Shown here piece after piece: positions 21,931-34,576 of a stretch of 64,000 bases of DNA (within the stretch, counting starts at the first letter, position 1; each line of letters starts with the position of its first letter). The notes under the pieces are model-generated. The model did no database searches, was not told the DNA's origin, and worked only from the letters and a program-made list of their open reading frames with translations. Both the position numbers and the translations under genes were made by a program. Source of the DNA: Eurosta solidaginis (taxonomy: Eukaryota > Arthropoda > Insecta > Diptera > Tephritidae); NCBI RefSeq assembly GCF_040869045.1, contig NC_090319.1, positions 285,049,693 through 285,113,692 on the forward strand. The letters run 5' to 3'.

Positions 21931-24157
21931 TTATTGCAGTATGTGCTAATATACATTAAAGCCATAGATAAGCATGCATTTGGGTGCCATGTTATTGAAA
22001 ATTAAATCCTCCATGTACAGCCAATTAATAAAAAAAATATTTCTATAAAGCATTCCAAAATCAGAGAACATATGACAATAGAGAACCACCAACAGAACGA
22101 ATAGTGGGAAACAGTAAACCATCAAATCGCGGGTAGGTAATTAACATTGGGCAAATGTGGCATGAAATTCATCAATTCCAACGCTAGAAAAATTGTATTT
22201 TTATATAATAACAATTTAACTATTTTTTTACGTTTTCAGTCACATTTTTGTGAAACGTTAACGAAAACACCGCGTTTTTTGCAAATCTTCAGTTTGACAA
22301 TTGCTATTGCTGTCCGTCGTTGGCGATTCTCTATAGTTTTACTTCTCTGCACAAAATTCAGATTTTTGGATTTTTTGCCTTCTACTTTTTAAAGCTGCAA
22401 ATTTATTGATTTGTTGCACCTTTTCACATTTACATATATACCACTCTTCGAACATATGTCTTTTTGCGTTTAGTAGACACTTAAAAATGATGTACATACA
22501 ATGGAACAATTTTCCATCATACCTTGTCCAATCTGGTTTGGTTTTCGGTGTAGTGTCATCTTCAGCGTCATTTTTCGTACTTACTTCAAAGCATCGGCTA
22601 ACTATGATAGTTCGTCTACAACCAGCTGTTGGTACCTTACACCTGTTCGCTATAGCACTAGCTGAGAACTAGTTGCAAATTAATATAAAGCGAGACCATT
22701 TTCACCGCCAATGGCATAGAAATATTATCTAATGATTTAAATCAGTGATGTGTGAAGCCAACAGAGCTTTGAATACAAACACACGATTTTTTGTAGTAGT
22801 GTGTGTGTGTGCACAAGAGAATGTTGAACAAATTTTGAGCATACCATTTATGCCAGAAGTTCAAGCGAAAGCTGATTCACATCTTGCTCTACTGAAAAAA
22901 GTCGCTGCGCTAGCACGACATGTAGGTGAAAGCCGAAAGAAATTTCGACGCTCTACGAAGCTCTTGAGGGCATTTCTAGTGTAGCTCTAGTAAGCTAGAT
23001 AAGTTTAGACCAGAGGTCGTCAGCTAGTATAATAATTATTTGCGCTCAATTCATAGTTTCGAAACTCTCGCTTGTGTTCGCTAAAACATTTGAAGCTCTT
23101 TCGAAAATTTTAGATTTTTAATCTATTTATTTTTAACTAAAATGCATTGGCTTCGAAATTCCTAAAAGGAAATAAATGAAGTTGACTACCTTTTTGCTAA
23201 GGACCGCAGTACAGATTTGTAAATTGTGTAATCGAGTAAAAAGCTACATTTTACCCTATGCACAATGCGCAATTTTTTCTTTTAAAGTATAAGTTAGTGT
23301 TACCACATTTGTTCATTTGAACACAAAATTACCCATTTTGTTCAATTTTCGTTTTATCGGCTTTCAACTACATATACTTTCATAAAAAAATCAACAACAA
23401 AAAGAACGTTTTGCGTATAACGTAAAGTTTGACATTCCCTTCGGAGGTGCTTGGGTATATGAAGAGGTTTTCTTTCATGTTTACTTAAAGTATAATTACA
23501 ACAAAAAATTTTCATAAATTTAATTTAATGTTTTACAAACATGTTTTGTTGGCCGTTTTAAGAACACAAAATGCAACAAAACAAATATTAAGAAATATGA
23601 ATTAAAAACAATTTACAATTACAACAATTAACTTGTTTGAACAAATAAAACAACTTGAACATTAAACTAAGCTTAATTTGTAAATATTCCTGGCTAAATA
23701 CATACATACGACGAAAGGATCATCCATTCAAACATTCTAGTAGCGCAATGATTTCAAAACAAGTCAGAAATATGAGACTCATAAATATGATCATATATGA
23801 GTCTATTATGACTCCGATAATTGGAATTATGAGTCTTCCGCTTATAAAAGGTGTAAGCGTTTCCCACTGAGGACTCCTTTCCGACTCTTTTATGGCTCCG
23901 AATGTTTCCTTTGATGCTTATAAGCAAACAACGAAAAAGGACTACTTATGGATTTAAACCGAATAGCTCATTTACTAAATGTTTGAAGAATCGACATACA
24001 ATGTAATGAAAATTTGATCATCTATGTACGATTACGGTTAATGGGACTCAAACAGGTTAATGGGATTGGAATATTTTCCACAGTAGGCATATCAGAAGTA
24101 AATGATGTCTAAAATCCACATAACCGGAAGGTTGAGAAAATCCTTTCTTAAGCAGTT

Positions 24158-24728
24158 GTGCTAGCTCCGGAGCCCACATTCGCAACACGCCTTAATCGTT
24201 CAGGGAGTGAAGTTTTTTGGACTGTGCAACTGACAAACGTGATAATACAACGGTTGGGCATTAAATTAGTGATTTCTAAACTAAAAGAACTCTGCCGTTC
24301 AAAAAAAAAAAAAAACAAAAACAAAGCATAAAAAGGCCCGCAGAGACATGCACAAAGATTTTGCAAATTACTATGCCAATAACTGCCCGGAGAATCCCGT
24401 TCTCAATGGCAAATGCCCGAAACTCGAAGTAGTGAAAAGCACTCTCCCCAAGGGTATGTGCGTCACTCTGGCAAAACTTCGATATGGATACTGCTAATAG
24501 GTTAAACTCTCACTTATCCAGAATCACCCACACCTTCACAATGTATATCCCGCTTGTAACGTGCCCCCACATGACATCACCCATCTTTTGAATTGCAATG
24601 TGGAATCAACACCCTTATGCTCATATGTCTTTGGTCCAACCCTGTTGAAACTACAATTTTTCTTAGACTTCCGTTAGAGGATATTGAGGACAATATGTGA
24701 GTGATCGCACCAACAACAACAACAAAAC
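24158..24728 (+). pseudogene. Jockey-like LINE 3' end, unit 2 copy
   Basis: Copy of 10683-11253. The internal poly(A) run is longer than in unit 1, which changes the frame joins further. It carries the same decayed zinc-knuckle region and CAA tail. Confidence 0.6.
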
Positions 24729-25249
24729 CGGGAAAGCTTCATATGTCTGACATTCAAGACACTATCGAAGAAAAACAAAAAAAAATTTTCTTAGTTGTAC
24801 TAAGTTACGTAGAGTTGCGTATGTACTGAGTTGCGTAGAGTTGAGCGCAAATAAGCACATGGAGGATTATTTTTAACAAACAATGCCTTATTAAATCGTT
24901 TTCGACCCCTTTTGATTGCTAAAGAGTGATTAATCACTTCGCGATTAAGTTACTTCCAGTGACTACCTCGTGTACTTTCGAAGCGATGTATTGAAGATAC
25001 AATAACAAAATATATAGCAATCACAAATTGATTATAAATACGAGTCGAAGAAGACTAAAATATGATTACAAAATGGAGTTTTAATAGGGTATCATTCTTT
25101 AACCAGAAAAGAGACTCTATGATTGGATTTATAATTGCGGGGCTCTATATGTATGTGATTTTCTTTGAACTGCAATATACTTCTCTTTCGTCATTCGTAT
25201 ACAATACCAACATGTATGTATGTAGGTGAACAGGCTTACTTAATGCATA

Positions 25250-25627
25250 TTATAATAATAATTGCAAACAAAATTTTAATATGATAACATTTATAACTAA
25301 AAACGAATACATGTGTTTGCTTGGTGATGTATTTGCTATGTGTAGCATTTCTAACGTAAACCTTTTGCTATAATTTGTCTCCTGCTCTAGTATGCTCACC
25401 GCTTTAAAATCTGGTTGGTGTCCGTTCTCTGTACAGTGGGCCGCAAGTGCTGTTTTATGAATGTTGCCAGATGATCTACATTTAATATCCGATCTGTGTC
25501 CTGCTATTCTTGTTTTTAATTTGTTCTTTGTTGTACCCACATATTCTTTTTCACAGTTATTATTTTCATTTCCCGCACATGTAATCTTATATATTACATT
25601 ATGTTTGTCTGAATTTGTTATTTATTT
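25250..25627 (-). pseudogene. Penelope GIY-YIG fragment, unit 2 copy
   Basis: Copy of 11774-12151. The catalytic-domain motifs are unchanged apart from one I to L substitution. Confidence 0.85.
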
Positions 25628-25772
25628 CTTTATTTGTTATTAGTTCTGAACTGCATGGCGAATTAACAAGCGCCGTGTATCGGACAAGATAATTAATGTA
25701 TGTATGTATGGAAAAATTGTATCCCAATTGTATTCAGTTTTATATGTGAATATTTGTTTGTTATTGTTATAG

Positions 25773-25821
25773 CCCCCGAAGACGATCTCCGAAGGAGATT
25801 GAAATATATTGGGAAGTATTT
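25773..25821 (+). ncRNA. Hammerhead-ribozyme-like motif, unit 2 copy
   Basis: Same motif as 12297-12345, but here the inner stem pairs fully: CTCC, loop GAA, GGAG, extending to an 8-bp stem with one G-T wobble. GAAAT follows at 25801. This looks closer to the ancestral state than the unit 1 copy. Confidence 0.5.
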
Positions 25822-27974
25822 AAAAAAGTGTTTTATTACATTGGACCTTGAGCCGGCAAAAATCACAGTTTTATTAAAAACTTTATAATGAATTTGTTTG
25901 TATTTATATAACTAGGTACATATATGCAGTTTCATTATAATTCCTATTATCAGTTTGTATATGCATATATGTATGTATTGAAGTGGTGATATGGAAGTGC
26001 TTCGGCCTGCTGCATTTCTTTTCCGCCTTTTCAATTTGCTCGATTTATTTCGCTCAAACGTACACTTTCATATTTGTAAGTATGTATAACCGATTTACTG
26101 CCAAGCACCAACTGTATAATTGTCTATGTAGTGGCCCACACGTCGTTTACGTCCACCTGAGAAAAGTGCAATATAAAGTTAGTGGGCATTTTTATACAAT
26201 TTATAATAAGATATTTTAAACAATTACAAATAATAAATAAAATAGTAAATAAGTAACTGTGACGTACATGGACACAAAAAAATAATAATATCTGATAGAC
26301 AAGTTCAATAAGATATACTTCAATAAACATTTAATAGGCTATTTATACTCGTCTGCTGTCCAATTAAAAAGTTTTCAATCTTCATTGAAATTAAAAATAA
26401 AATTCTATTATAGATAAGGTATATCTTTTTATATCATACTTGAAAATTTAAACTTACATACATACTATATACAGTGGTGTTCACCATAATAGCACACTTT
26501 AGTTAATTTTCTTCCATATGAAAATAGTTATTGTTTATTCGTTTAACAGAAGAAAGGCAAATTTCAAACTCCACTGAATGGGCTATAAAAAGTTGAGTAC
26601 TGAGAAAAGGTTTTTTAAATAGTTATAAGACTTGAAGATTCATTTTTTATTTTTTTAGATTTCTGTGAATTTTTTTTATTAAGCACTGAACTTACATTCT
26701 TACATGCAACGCCTTTTTTTGCCCCAACCGAAATAGTTATGCGTTGCGATAATGTAAAACATGTATGCAAACGTCAAACCGAAATGTTACACTGAACAAA
26801 AACTGGAAATGGTTTTCACGCAGCAAATTCAATTTCGGTTGCTCTCATACAAGTTGTATGTGCATGAGACATTTTTAACAGAAAATGACTTGTGTGCGTT
26901 TATATTAGGTTGGCATGTTAGACCCCTTGCAGAACGGCAACATTGTGGTTAAGTACAAGTGTGTTGACTGTCAGAAAGGCACTCGACTAAGTTGTCATAA
27001 CGGGAAAATCTTCGGTTGAAAACAGTCGATTGGGGTTCTGTGTAGGGGCAGGGAAAGATTGAAACAGGGTTTATGTAGTCACAAAAGCGTTGCCGTGTTC
27101 CGCAACATTTTAATTTTATATCATGGTGAAAACTTTCCAGTTCAGAACTAGAGATTTTCATCAAAATTTAATTTATTACCTGAGGTTACTTCTCTAAGTC
27201 TTAAAAGCATAGAAAACGTAGAGTTTTTCAAGTAGTTGTTAAAAAACTTTTTAAACGCAACAACAAATGATATGGGTAAGCTATTTTCTAGGTTTTCTAT
27301 ATTTTCTATACCCGACTCTATTAAATTTGTTTAATACAAGAATGTGGTAACAGCATTTTTAAATAAAAAAAACAACTATATTATTGCAGAAGCGTATTTC
27401 ATAATTTGGTTTATTTCTACACTCGCAGCACCGTTTTTTTTGCGGGGGCCTTTCACAGTGCCATAAGTTAAGGCTGATTTACAGATACGCTTTGGTGGTG
27501 TTGCTTCGATCTGACGCTTTGGCAGGCCCATAACATATCAATGGAACTTCCTGCAATTTTTTGTGCTTTGAAGCCATCATTTCACATATCTTCCATTATT
27601 TATATTTCCGCGGTAATTTATTAAACTTTTTAATTTTTAAGTACTACTAAATTTTTTTCAGACTATCAAATGCAACTCAGCTTAAAATAGTCTTACGTAA
27701 CACAAATGCAACTCTAGACCTGAGATTTGCATCAGGTGAGCGAGGCTAAATTTGACGTTTATCGCTTAGTTGACACACTTAGTATAGTACACTATGAAAG
27801 GAAAATTATGTTTTTAGCTCAGAGTAAATGTAAAAAATGTATGAGTTTAACCCCCCATGTCAGGTAAACTCTGAGTTTAAAAGTTAACTTATCGTTCTGC
27901 TAGTGGGTCTTATGGTATTGTATATATTTTAATTCAAATTCAAGAAAAAAGTGGTGAACAAACAGTTAATCACC

Positions 27975-29252
27975 CCTATTCTGCATTTCGATTACGTTCC
28001 CGTTCTACGCTCCGCTTTAATCGAAGTTTGGTATTCTGCATTACGACGGAATCGTAAAGAGAAGAGGAAGAGCAAATGATTTTTCGAAATCAGCTATTGG
28101 TACGGAATGTGTGAACATTGGAACAAAATAAATTAAAGAAAATTTGTAAAAAAACACTGAAAAACGTTTATATTTTATTGTCCACGCCATTTTGTACAAA
28201 AAAAAAGCAATAGAATATATTGCCGCAGTGTTATATTTTTTTGAGTGAAGTGCTTTCATAATTGTAAGTGTGTTTTTGTCGTTCTTTTGACCAATTCCCT
28301 GCCGTGGCAACCGAGTTTTGTTAAAACGGATTCCTGCACGAATATAGTTGACATTTTCTGAATATTAAGGATGCTAATTTCATTGCACTGGCCTAAATTA
28401 CTTTATAAAGGTTTATTTATTCTTTCCGCAAGGATTGTTTACGTTTTCGCTTCACCTTCCTCTACGCCGGCAGCTTGCTTTAGCATATAACTGGACCCAA
28501 CGAACAGACACAAATAAATCGTTCCCGAGATGGTCGGGCCAGCACCTTAATGGTGCTGTGTTACCGGAGCGTATCGGATCTGTATCCGACAAAAGGCCAT
28601 CACATCGATAACACTCCCCAAAGCCTTCGGGGAGTAACCTAATCGCTACAACAACAACAACAGACACAAATTATAGCTGTCTATTATATTGGAATCAATA
28701 GCCGCGGCGTTATTTGTGGAGTTGGAAAGCAACGCATACCAAAATGCCCAGGCGAGAATGGAAAGGCAAATACTGCGAGATTTGTGTAATCTATTTGAGA
28801 TGAGTGACGAATTGTAAGAAATTGAACTTAAAAGTGGTAAAGTTTAATGACATATTTTCTTATCTAGGTTCAAAAAAAACTTTCGACTTAACTAGGATGC
28901 TTTCAAGTATGTGTTAGATACTTTTGCGGGGCAAATACGTCCAAGGACTTCGACATCGACATGTTGTTTTTGACCTGGAAACATATAAAAAACAATCATC
29001 ATCAAGCCTTCTACGTTTCTTAACAAGTTTTACATACATTTTTGTTAAAATTCTGTTATAAATTAATAAAAAAAATAAAAAGAAAATATTTTGCCGCCAA
29101 CTAATTTGCAACTTAGAAAAACGGAACTACGATCGAAATGCAGAATACAAAAAATCGAACGATTCGAAGTTGGATTGAAAGAGATTGGAACACAGAATAC
29201 CAAAATTGCCAAATCGAAAAAATTCCAATCCAAGTCGAAATGCAGAATAGGG
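27975..29252 (+). mobile_element. PIF/Harbinger-like transposon, complete inverted copy
   Basis: This is the reverse-orientation relative of 5338-6444, with CCCTATTCTGCATTTCGA at the left and GCAGAATAGGG at the right. A plus-strand exon remnant at about 28692-28814 lacks the initiating ATG (TTGGAATC in place of ATGGAATC) and ends at a GTAAG donor. A SINE is nested at 28516-28658. The boundary of the 13.5-kb duplication (28367) lies within this element, so only unit 2 is followed by the whole transposon. Confidence 0.6.
28516..28658 (+). repeat. (CAA)n-tailed SINE with 13-bp target-site duplication, long subfamily
   Basis: The copy is flanked by AACAGACACAAAT at 28503-28515 and 28659-28671. 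The Harbinger relative at 5338 has this sequence once and uninterrupted, so the insertion is precise. The first two bases of the duplication could also belong to the CAA tail. The body keeps a CAGCACCTTAATGGTGCTG hairpin block absent from the short subfamily. The precise duplication and 3' triplet tail are hallmarks of LINE-mediated retroposition. No coding capacity; a polymerase III promoter is not obvious. Confidence 0.85.
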
Positions 29253-29305
29253 CTGAATAATACTAAAAAAAAGCCAAATTGAGCTCTTCGGCTGAGCACC
29301 ACTGT

Positions 29306-32245
29306 ACATGCGTTTCATACACATATTCAAAAGAAATACATATATAGGTTTATTGATGAATACGCACTACGTATGAGTTAATGTATTATTGCAAATACTT
29401 TATAAAATACTTTATAAATTTCCTTGCACTTATAACACGTGCTTACTAAATAACACTGTACAAAAGCATTTTTGGGAAGCAATAATTACAATTTAGAATG
29501 AAAGCCCTTCATCCTTTAAGTAAAATCTTGAAATCGTTTTCCATTTACATTGGTCAAATTGCTATATGCTAAGGTAATTTAAGCTTTGCAATTTGTTTAA
29601 GTGTTTTTAGAAATAAACAAATAAAATACCTGTAATACCCAGTTGGGGTATAATGATAAAACTTAAATTTGTAGAATATTTTAAAATATCTCACAAAACC
29701 GTATTTTTTTCCTTTTGTTTAAAGATTGTTCGTATAAGTTAGCACTTAAGAGGTAGCTAAAATATTAAATTTAAAAAAAATTCGTTTGATCCAAAACCCA
29801 AAAAAAAAAATAAAAAAAATTATTGAATTGATGTATAGTGTTCTTACATAAATTATTGTTGAAAATGGGAGGTTGAGCATATTAAATATTGCAACTTAAT
29901 GGTAACGTAACGATGTATTCCAGATTCGAAATGAAGGGTGATTAACTTAGGCTAAAATATATGTATGTCGCTATGAGTATGATTTAATTGTACGTACGTA
30001 CATATACACATTAGATAAGCAATATATATACCTCTTGTTCAGAATCAATTTCTCAACTAGTCGTCTGGTCTTGAATAGTCACTATTCGAATTCAAACAAC
30101 TAGTCATGATGATGATAATCGATTATTTTACTAAATAACTTTTTCTAATCGACCAATCGATTATTCGATTATCAAGAGATTTACTTCGAAAGCACATAAA
30201 GACAATACACTATTTAATCAACCTCATAAACAAAAAGTGTTGGAGCTTTAAATAGATATACCTACATTGGACATTTTTTTGGTTAACTTAAATAGTTGTT
30301 TTGTACTTTCCAAAAACGCATACAAAGATATTTATATTTTAATCTATAATGTTAAAATTGAAACTAAACTGAAAATCTTAAAACAAATGTATAAATAACT
30401 TCGAATTTTTTAAATACGTACTTTTCTAAACAATAACATTCAATGGGACTTTTCTTTGCTTGATTTCAAACGCACTTGCAATTTTTTCGACTGCGATCAG
30501 TAGTGTTGTTGTAGGTAGTAGGCGGTGATATTAAAGTTGATATATATTAAGTAGTAGAGCGAGGTGTGTGTTATTGTTCGATATATACTTATACATATAT
30601 TTTTGCTTTAACATGATTTACAAGCATTCGTACAACAATTCAAACATTATTATTAAGGTTTACAATTTTCTTTGTTTTTTTTTTTTTTTTTTTTGAATAT
30701 AAAAAACACAATAATATTATTAGCATGTACTGTAGCGGATTTTCGGTTTGGTTTTTAAAATAAAGCGAACAACAATTGGTTGGTTTGTTTTGTTGGTGTG
30801 TTCTTGGTGTATTGGTTCACACAATTTATTTACGTTGATTCAGGCGATTTACACGTACTGAAAGTAGATAAAAACACGTGGAAGAGAGAAAGAGAAAAAA
30901 ACAAGAAAACAAAAACATTGATTAGTCAAACATACAGACAAATAACATATGGTTTAAAAAGGTAAGCAAATTTTAGTTAAACAACAACTAACGACAATAA
31001 ATTGCAGGCGGTTTTTGGGTTTATTTTTGTATTTAGTAATAACAGAGCATCAGCAGGGTTTCATATTTGTTATTAATTTTTAAGGATTTGTTTAATTTTC
31101 TAAAGGCAAGATCGGATTGTAGGGTATAATTGCAATGGCGTTTTTGTTAAATTTCGGCGCATTCTGTAGCATTTTTTTCATTTCAGCTAACGAATAATGA
31201 CTTAAGTCCAACGTTGATTAAAAAAGAGGAACTTCATGAACTCAGTGTTGACTTCCGAATTTAACTTCGAAAATTGAAATGCTTAAGACAGATGTTAATA
31301 TACAAATACAATACAATAGAATTTGAATTAAAATAAATTGAATTAAATAAAAATCTTAAAATATAAAAATGTTAAATGAAACTTAAGCATTAATAGATTC
31401 TCAAACATCAATTTGAAAGATTTTAGTCGAATAGTGTTACAAAATTAAAGCACAAACGCAAATGCAACATCAAACATTTAAAAATATATTACGAACTTTT
31501 AATTGACTCTCCACATCCGCGTCGATCAAGAATGCAAAGTGTATAAGTGTGTACATTTTAGCAGTCAGATTTGCTTTGGGGTAGGGATCTGTACTTTAAT
31601 TTCACACCTGTTTTTCACGAAGGTTTATATTCATTTTAATTTTATAGATTTTTTATAATATTTTTCTTTTTATTACTTTCCATTGCTACTTTGTTGAAGT
31701 ATTGTATAGCTTGTTATGTACTAATATATGATTTTACTGTTTTATAAAATTATTTGTAAAATAATAAAATTATGTTTATATATATTTGATTCGAATTTTG
31801 CGTTGTTTAAATTTTTTAATGTTTGACTGCAGTGAGTGATAGTTTTATTATATCTGTTGTGGCTGTGTTAATTTTGTGGGTTGGCTATTTCATCTGAAGT
31901 TTTTCTTTATATATTTTTTGAGTATCGTTAATATTTCACTTAATAATTTAAATCGCAGTTTTCTTCCTGAATAAGAAATTAAACAAAATATTTTTGTAGT
32001 ATTTGTAATATACATATATATTTTTTTTGCTTGCTTATGTTGTATTAAGTTATGTGGCATAGTATAATATTAGTTATGTGTTTAATGTTAACAATCGCTT
32101 AAAGAAGTGCTACACCGTTAGAAAATAATCAAGTCGTTAAGATGACAAATTTCTAAGCCAAATGTGTAAACAATCTGCTTTCTACGCCTACTCCTTTACT
32201 ACCCAAAAGTTAACAGCAGATTTTATTCACTTTCACATAACGAAG
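29306..32245. other. 2.9 kb AT-rich, no recognised gene
   Basis: Nothing coding can be supported. There are A/T homopolymers (a long T run at about 30678-30695) and a GTTGTTGTAGG patch at 30505. ATTCGAATTC and repeated ATCGATTA motifs lie near 30078-30165. The plus-strand frame at 30780 (61 codons) has no family signature. It could be host intron or intergenic DNA. Confidence 0.5.
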
Positions 32246-32287
32246 ACTCCCTGAGGAAGGTGCGAATAGCACCAAAACGTGTAGGGG
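32246..32287 (+). ncRNA. Hammerhead-like motif (Penelope-type)
   Basis: CTGAGGA at 32251-32257 matches the hammerhead consensus CUGANGA. It is followed by a perfect 5-bp stem-loop (GGTGC, loop GAATA, GCACC) and then AAAAC where GAAAC is expected. The outer CTCC and GGGG could pair as a closing stem. The overall plan resembles Penelope-associated motifs (CTGAAGAAGG..CCGAAACGTGTAG). The G of the GAAA box is A here, so self-cleavage is unlikely. No Penelope coding sequence was found beside it. Confidence 0.4.
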
Positions 32288-32289
32288 AA

Positions 32290-34576
32290 AAGGAAAACTT
32301 GTTTTTTTTTTTTGTCGCCTTAAGTATTGGCCCATCAAAATTGAATTAATAATTTTTTGTTTATTGCACCACTACATTATTATATTAAGTTCTTTCTTTT
32401 TGAAGGACACTGGAACGATAGTATAAAAATGAGCCATCAGTTCTCATAGCAAAAGTTTATCAAGTCACACTTATTTTAGCGGCTAGGATGCGGCTTGATT
32501 TCTCGCGCAAGGCTTTTAGTTATAGTTTTTCTTGTGTGTCCTTCTTTATTTAGTCAATAGAAAAACTGTATTATCAAAAGAGCGTTCGGTAGAGAAAGCA
32601 GACATTTTTGCACTGAAGTCTTTCCATTCTTTAATGAGCACTTTAAAAAATTCGGCTCGCAAATAAAGAGCCAGAATTTCGTGACTTAAAACACCGAGCT
32701 GACCCGTAGGAATCACTGCTGAACTCGGTTGTAATTGGATTGAAAATATCTTAGCAAATCTATTCTGATATACGAACAAAAAATTATATTGTCGGGACCG
32801 AGTTGGATCGCCATTGAAGTATAGCTAGATAAACGAGTTAGTCGAACTAGGAGACCCGAAAGTCCCTTTGTTTCCCGTTTAAGGCATTTTTTGTGGATTT
32901 TAAACATGTGGAATTAATTTGCGAATATAATCTAGATCTGTTAAAAGCACGTTTTTAAAATTTCTCTTTTAAATGGTATAAACTATGAACATTTTGTCTT
33001 TCGTTTATTTCTTCAGTAATTTAGTATACTTGCAATTCTCAAAAGGTTAACGAAATATTCTAAAGAAATAGGTTTGTAGTCCCAAATCGGGGGTTTTCAT
33101 AGCAAGATGAGATTTTTAAGTATAGTATAGTATTTGAATACTCCATTTTTTAAATTTTTACTATTATTAGATTTTTCAAATAGCGAAAAATTAAGTTCAA
33201 AGAAAAAAAATAGTTTTTTTCAAACAACACCGTAGTGTATAATTTAATTTATTATGACTGTTTGGAGTTGATTTACGCCACTAAAATCAATTTAGCGGAT
33301 TTTTTGTTCTTCAATTAATAATCATTCGGTAAAATTTATCAAGTGGTCTCAAGTGTATAAATGACAGATTCTCAATCAGTCTAACTGATTTTTCAGTTAA
33401 AACAACTTATGCAATTGGTCCTTTCAACAGTGAATGACTGCCAATAATATGCAAATACATCTGCTAATTTTTTAGAAAAGCTTACGTTCACTGTGCTTTC
33501 AAGTTAGTGCTTATGACCATAGTGCCGCAGAAATCTCTGTCATATAAACAGCTTTCACTGTTATTCTAGTGTAAAAAAAATCGGTTGTTTTAACAGTTTT
33601 CATTGGTATACTTAGGTGGCGTAATAATTGTTAAATTAATAGAGCTATAGAATATTTGATTAGGCGATTAAAAAGGTTAAATCAGAATCAACAATTTTTG
33701 CGAAATTGATTTCACAGCCATTTTCGTCGAATTAAAAGTTTACAGAAATCTCGGTTGAATTAACCTGTAATTCGACTGATTTTACCAGATTTTTTTTAAG
33801 TGATTAACTTCTCTGTCACGACTTTATTATTTGTGTATTCAGTAAATATTTATGATAATAAGTTATATATGTGCACATGCTTCTAGTAAGTAAGCAAAAA
33901 ATTTTTAACAAATGTGATAAGAGAAAATAATATATAACAAAATCATGCATGCAGCGATCAAAAAATATTATGGCAGCGTTTCTATAAAACTATAAAAAAA
34001 CGAAAAATTATTATAAGCTTACTAAAGGTACCTCTAACTGGATTTGGTTATAAAAGCAAAGAGGATAGATATAATAAGAGCCGTCACTCGTTATGTTTTA
34101 GGCATTTACTCGATGTAAACTGTGAGGTAGTTGCTACTTTTTTTTTGGGCGAGATGTTTATAAATGTCTTCGATACATTTTCATGGGGTATTTGTGTTTA
34201 TTTTTCCGACTGTATTTAATGAATTATTTAATTATCTTTCCAAAAATCACGTTTGCATAAAGTGTCAACACCGCAATTCAAAAATGTCAAATCAAAATCA
34301 AAATTGTTGTGATTTTCTTTGGCGCTAGAGGCATTTCGCGAGCTGCTTATTTCGTATTTTCGAATTTTTGCAATATTGCTTTAAGTCAGATCAAGCCAGG
34401 GCCTTTCTTTGCGTTCTAGCAACTCATTTTCGATATTCGTGCGACTTATTTATTTTTTTTTTTATTTCTAGTTATGCCAAATATTTTTATTTTTATTTCC
34501 AAAATTTCTTCTGCTTATTTTGTGTCTTAACTTACGAGTGCGTTAAATATTTAGTAAATAGTGTTTTTATGTTTTT
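32290..34576. other. 2.3 kb AT-rich, no recognised gene
   Basis: No supported gene or named repeat. The longest open frames (77 codons at 32546-32779 on the minus strand, 73 at 34368-34589 on the plus strand) are low-complexity in composition and show no motif. Confidence 0.5.

Larger units (their letters stand above)
14893..28367. repeat. Tandem segmental duplication, unit 2 (13.5 kb)
   Basis: Second copy of 1375-14892, 13,475 bp long because of the 45-bp deletion (unit 2 reads CGTCAGCAAACG at about 20290) and small homopolymer indels. It continues past AGG (28368-28370) into the remaining part of the Harbinger-like transposon, so this right edge is the ancestral arrangement. Confidence 0.95.
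26471..29305. mobile_element. Possible Tc1-like element interrupted by a Harbinger-like insertion
   Basis: ACAGTGGTGTTCA at 26471-26483 and TGAGCACCACTGT at 29293-29305 are inverted matches at 12 of 13 positions, and each has TA at the outer edge, as for Tc1/mariner insertions. Without the Harbinger-like element (27975-29252) the span would be about 1.56 kb, a usual Tc1 length. No transposase domain was recognised in the interior, and the homology does not extend far past the first 13 bp, so pairing is tentative. The unit 1 left end is at 12995. Confidence 0.35.
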
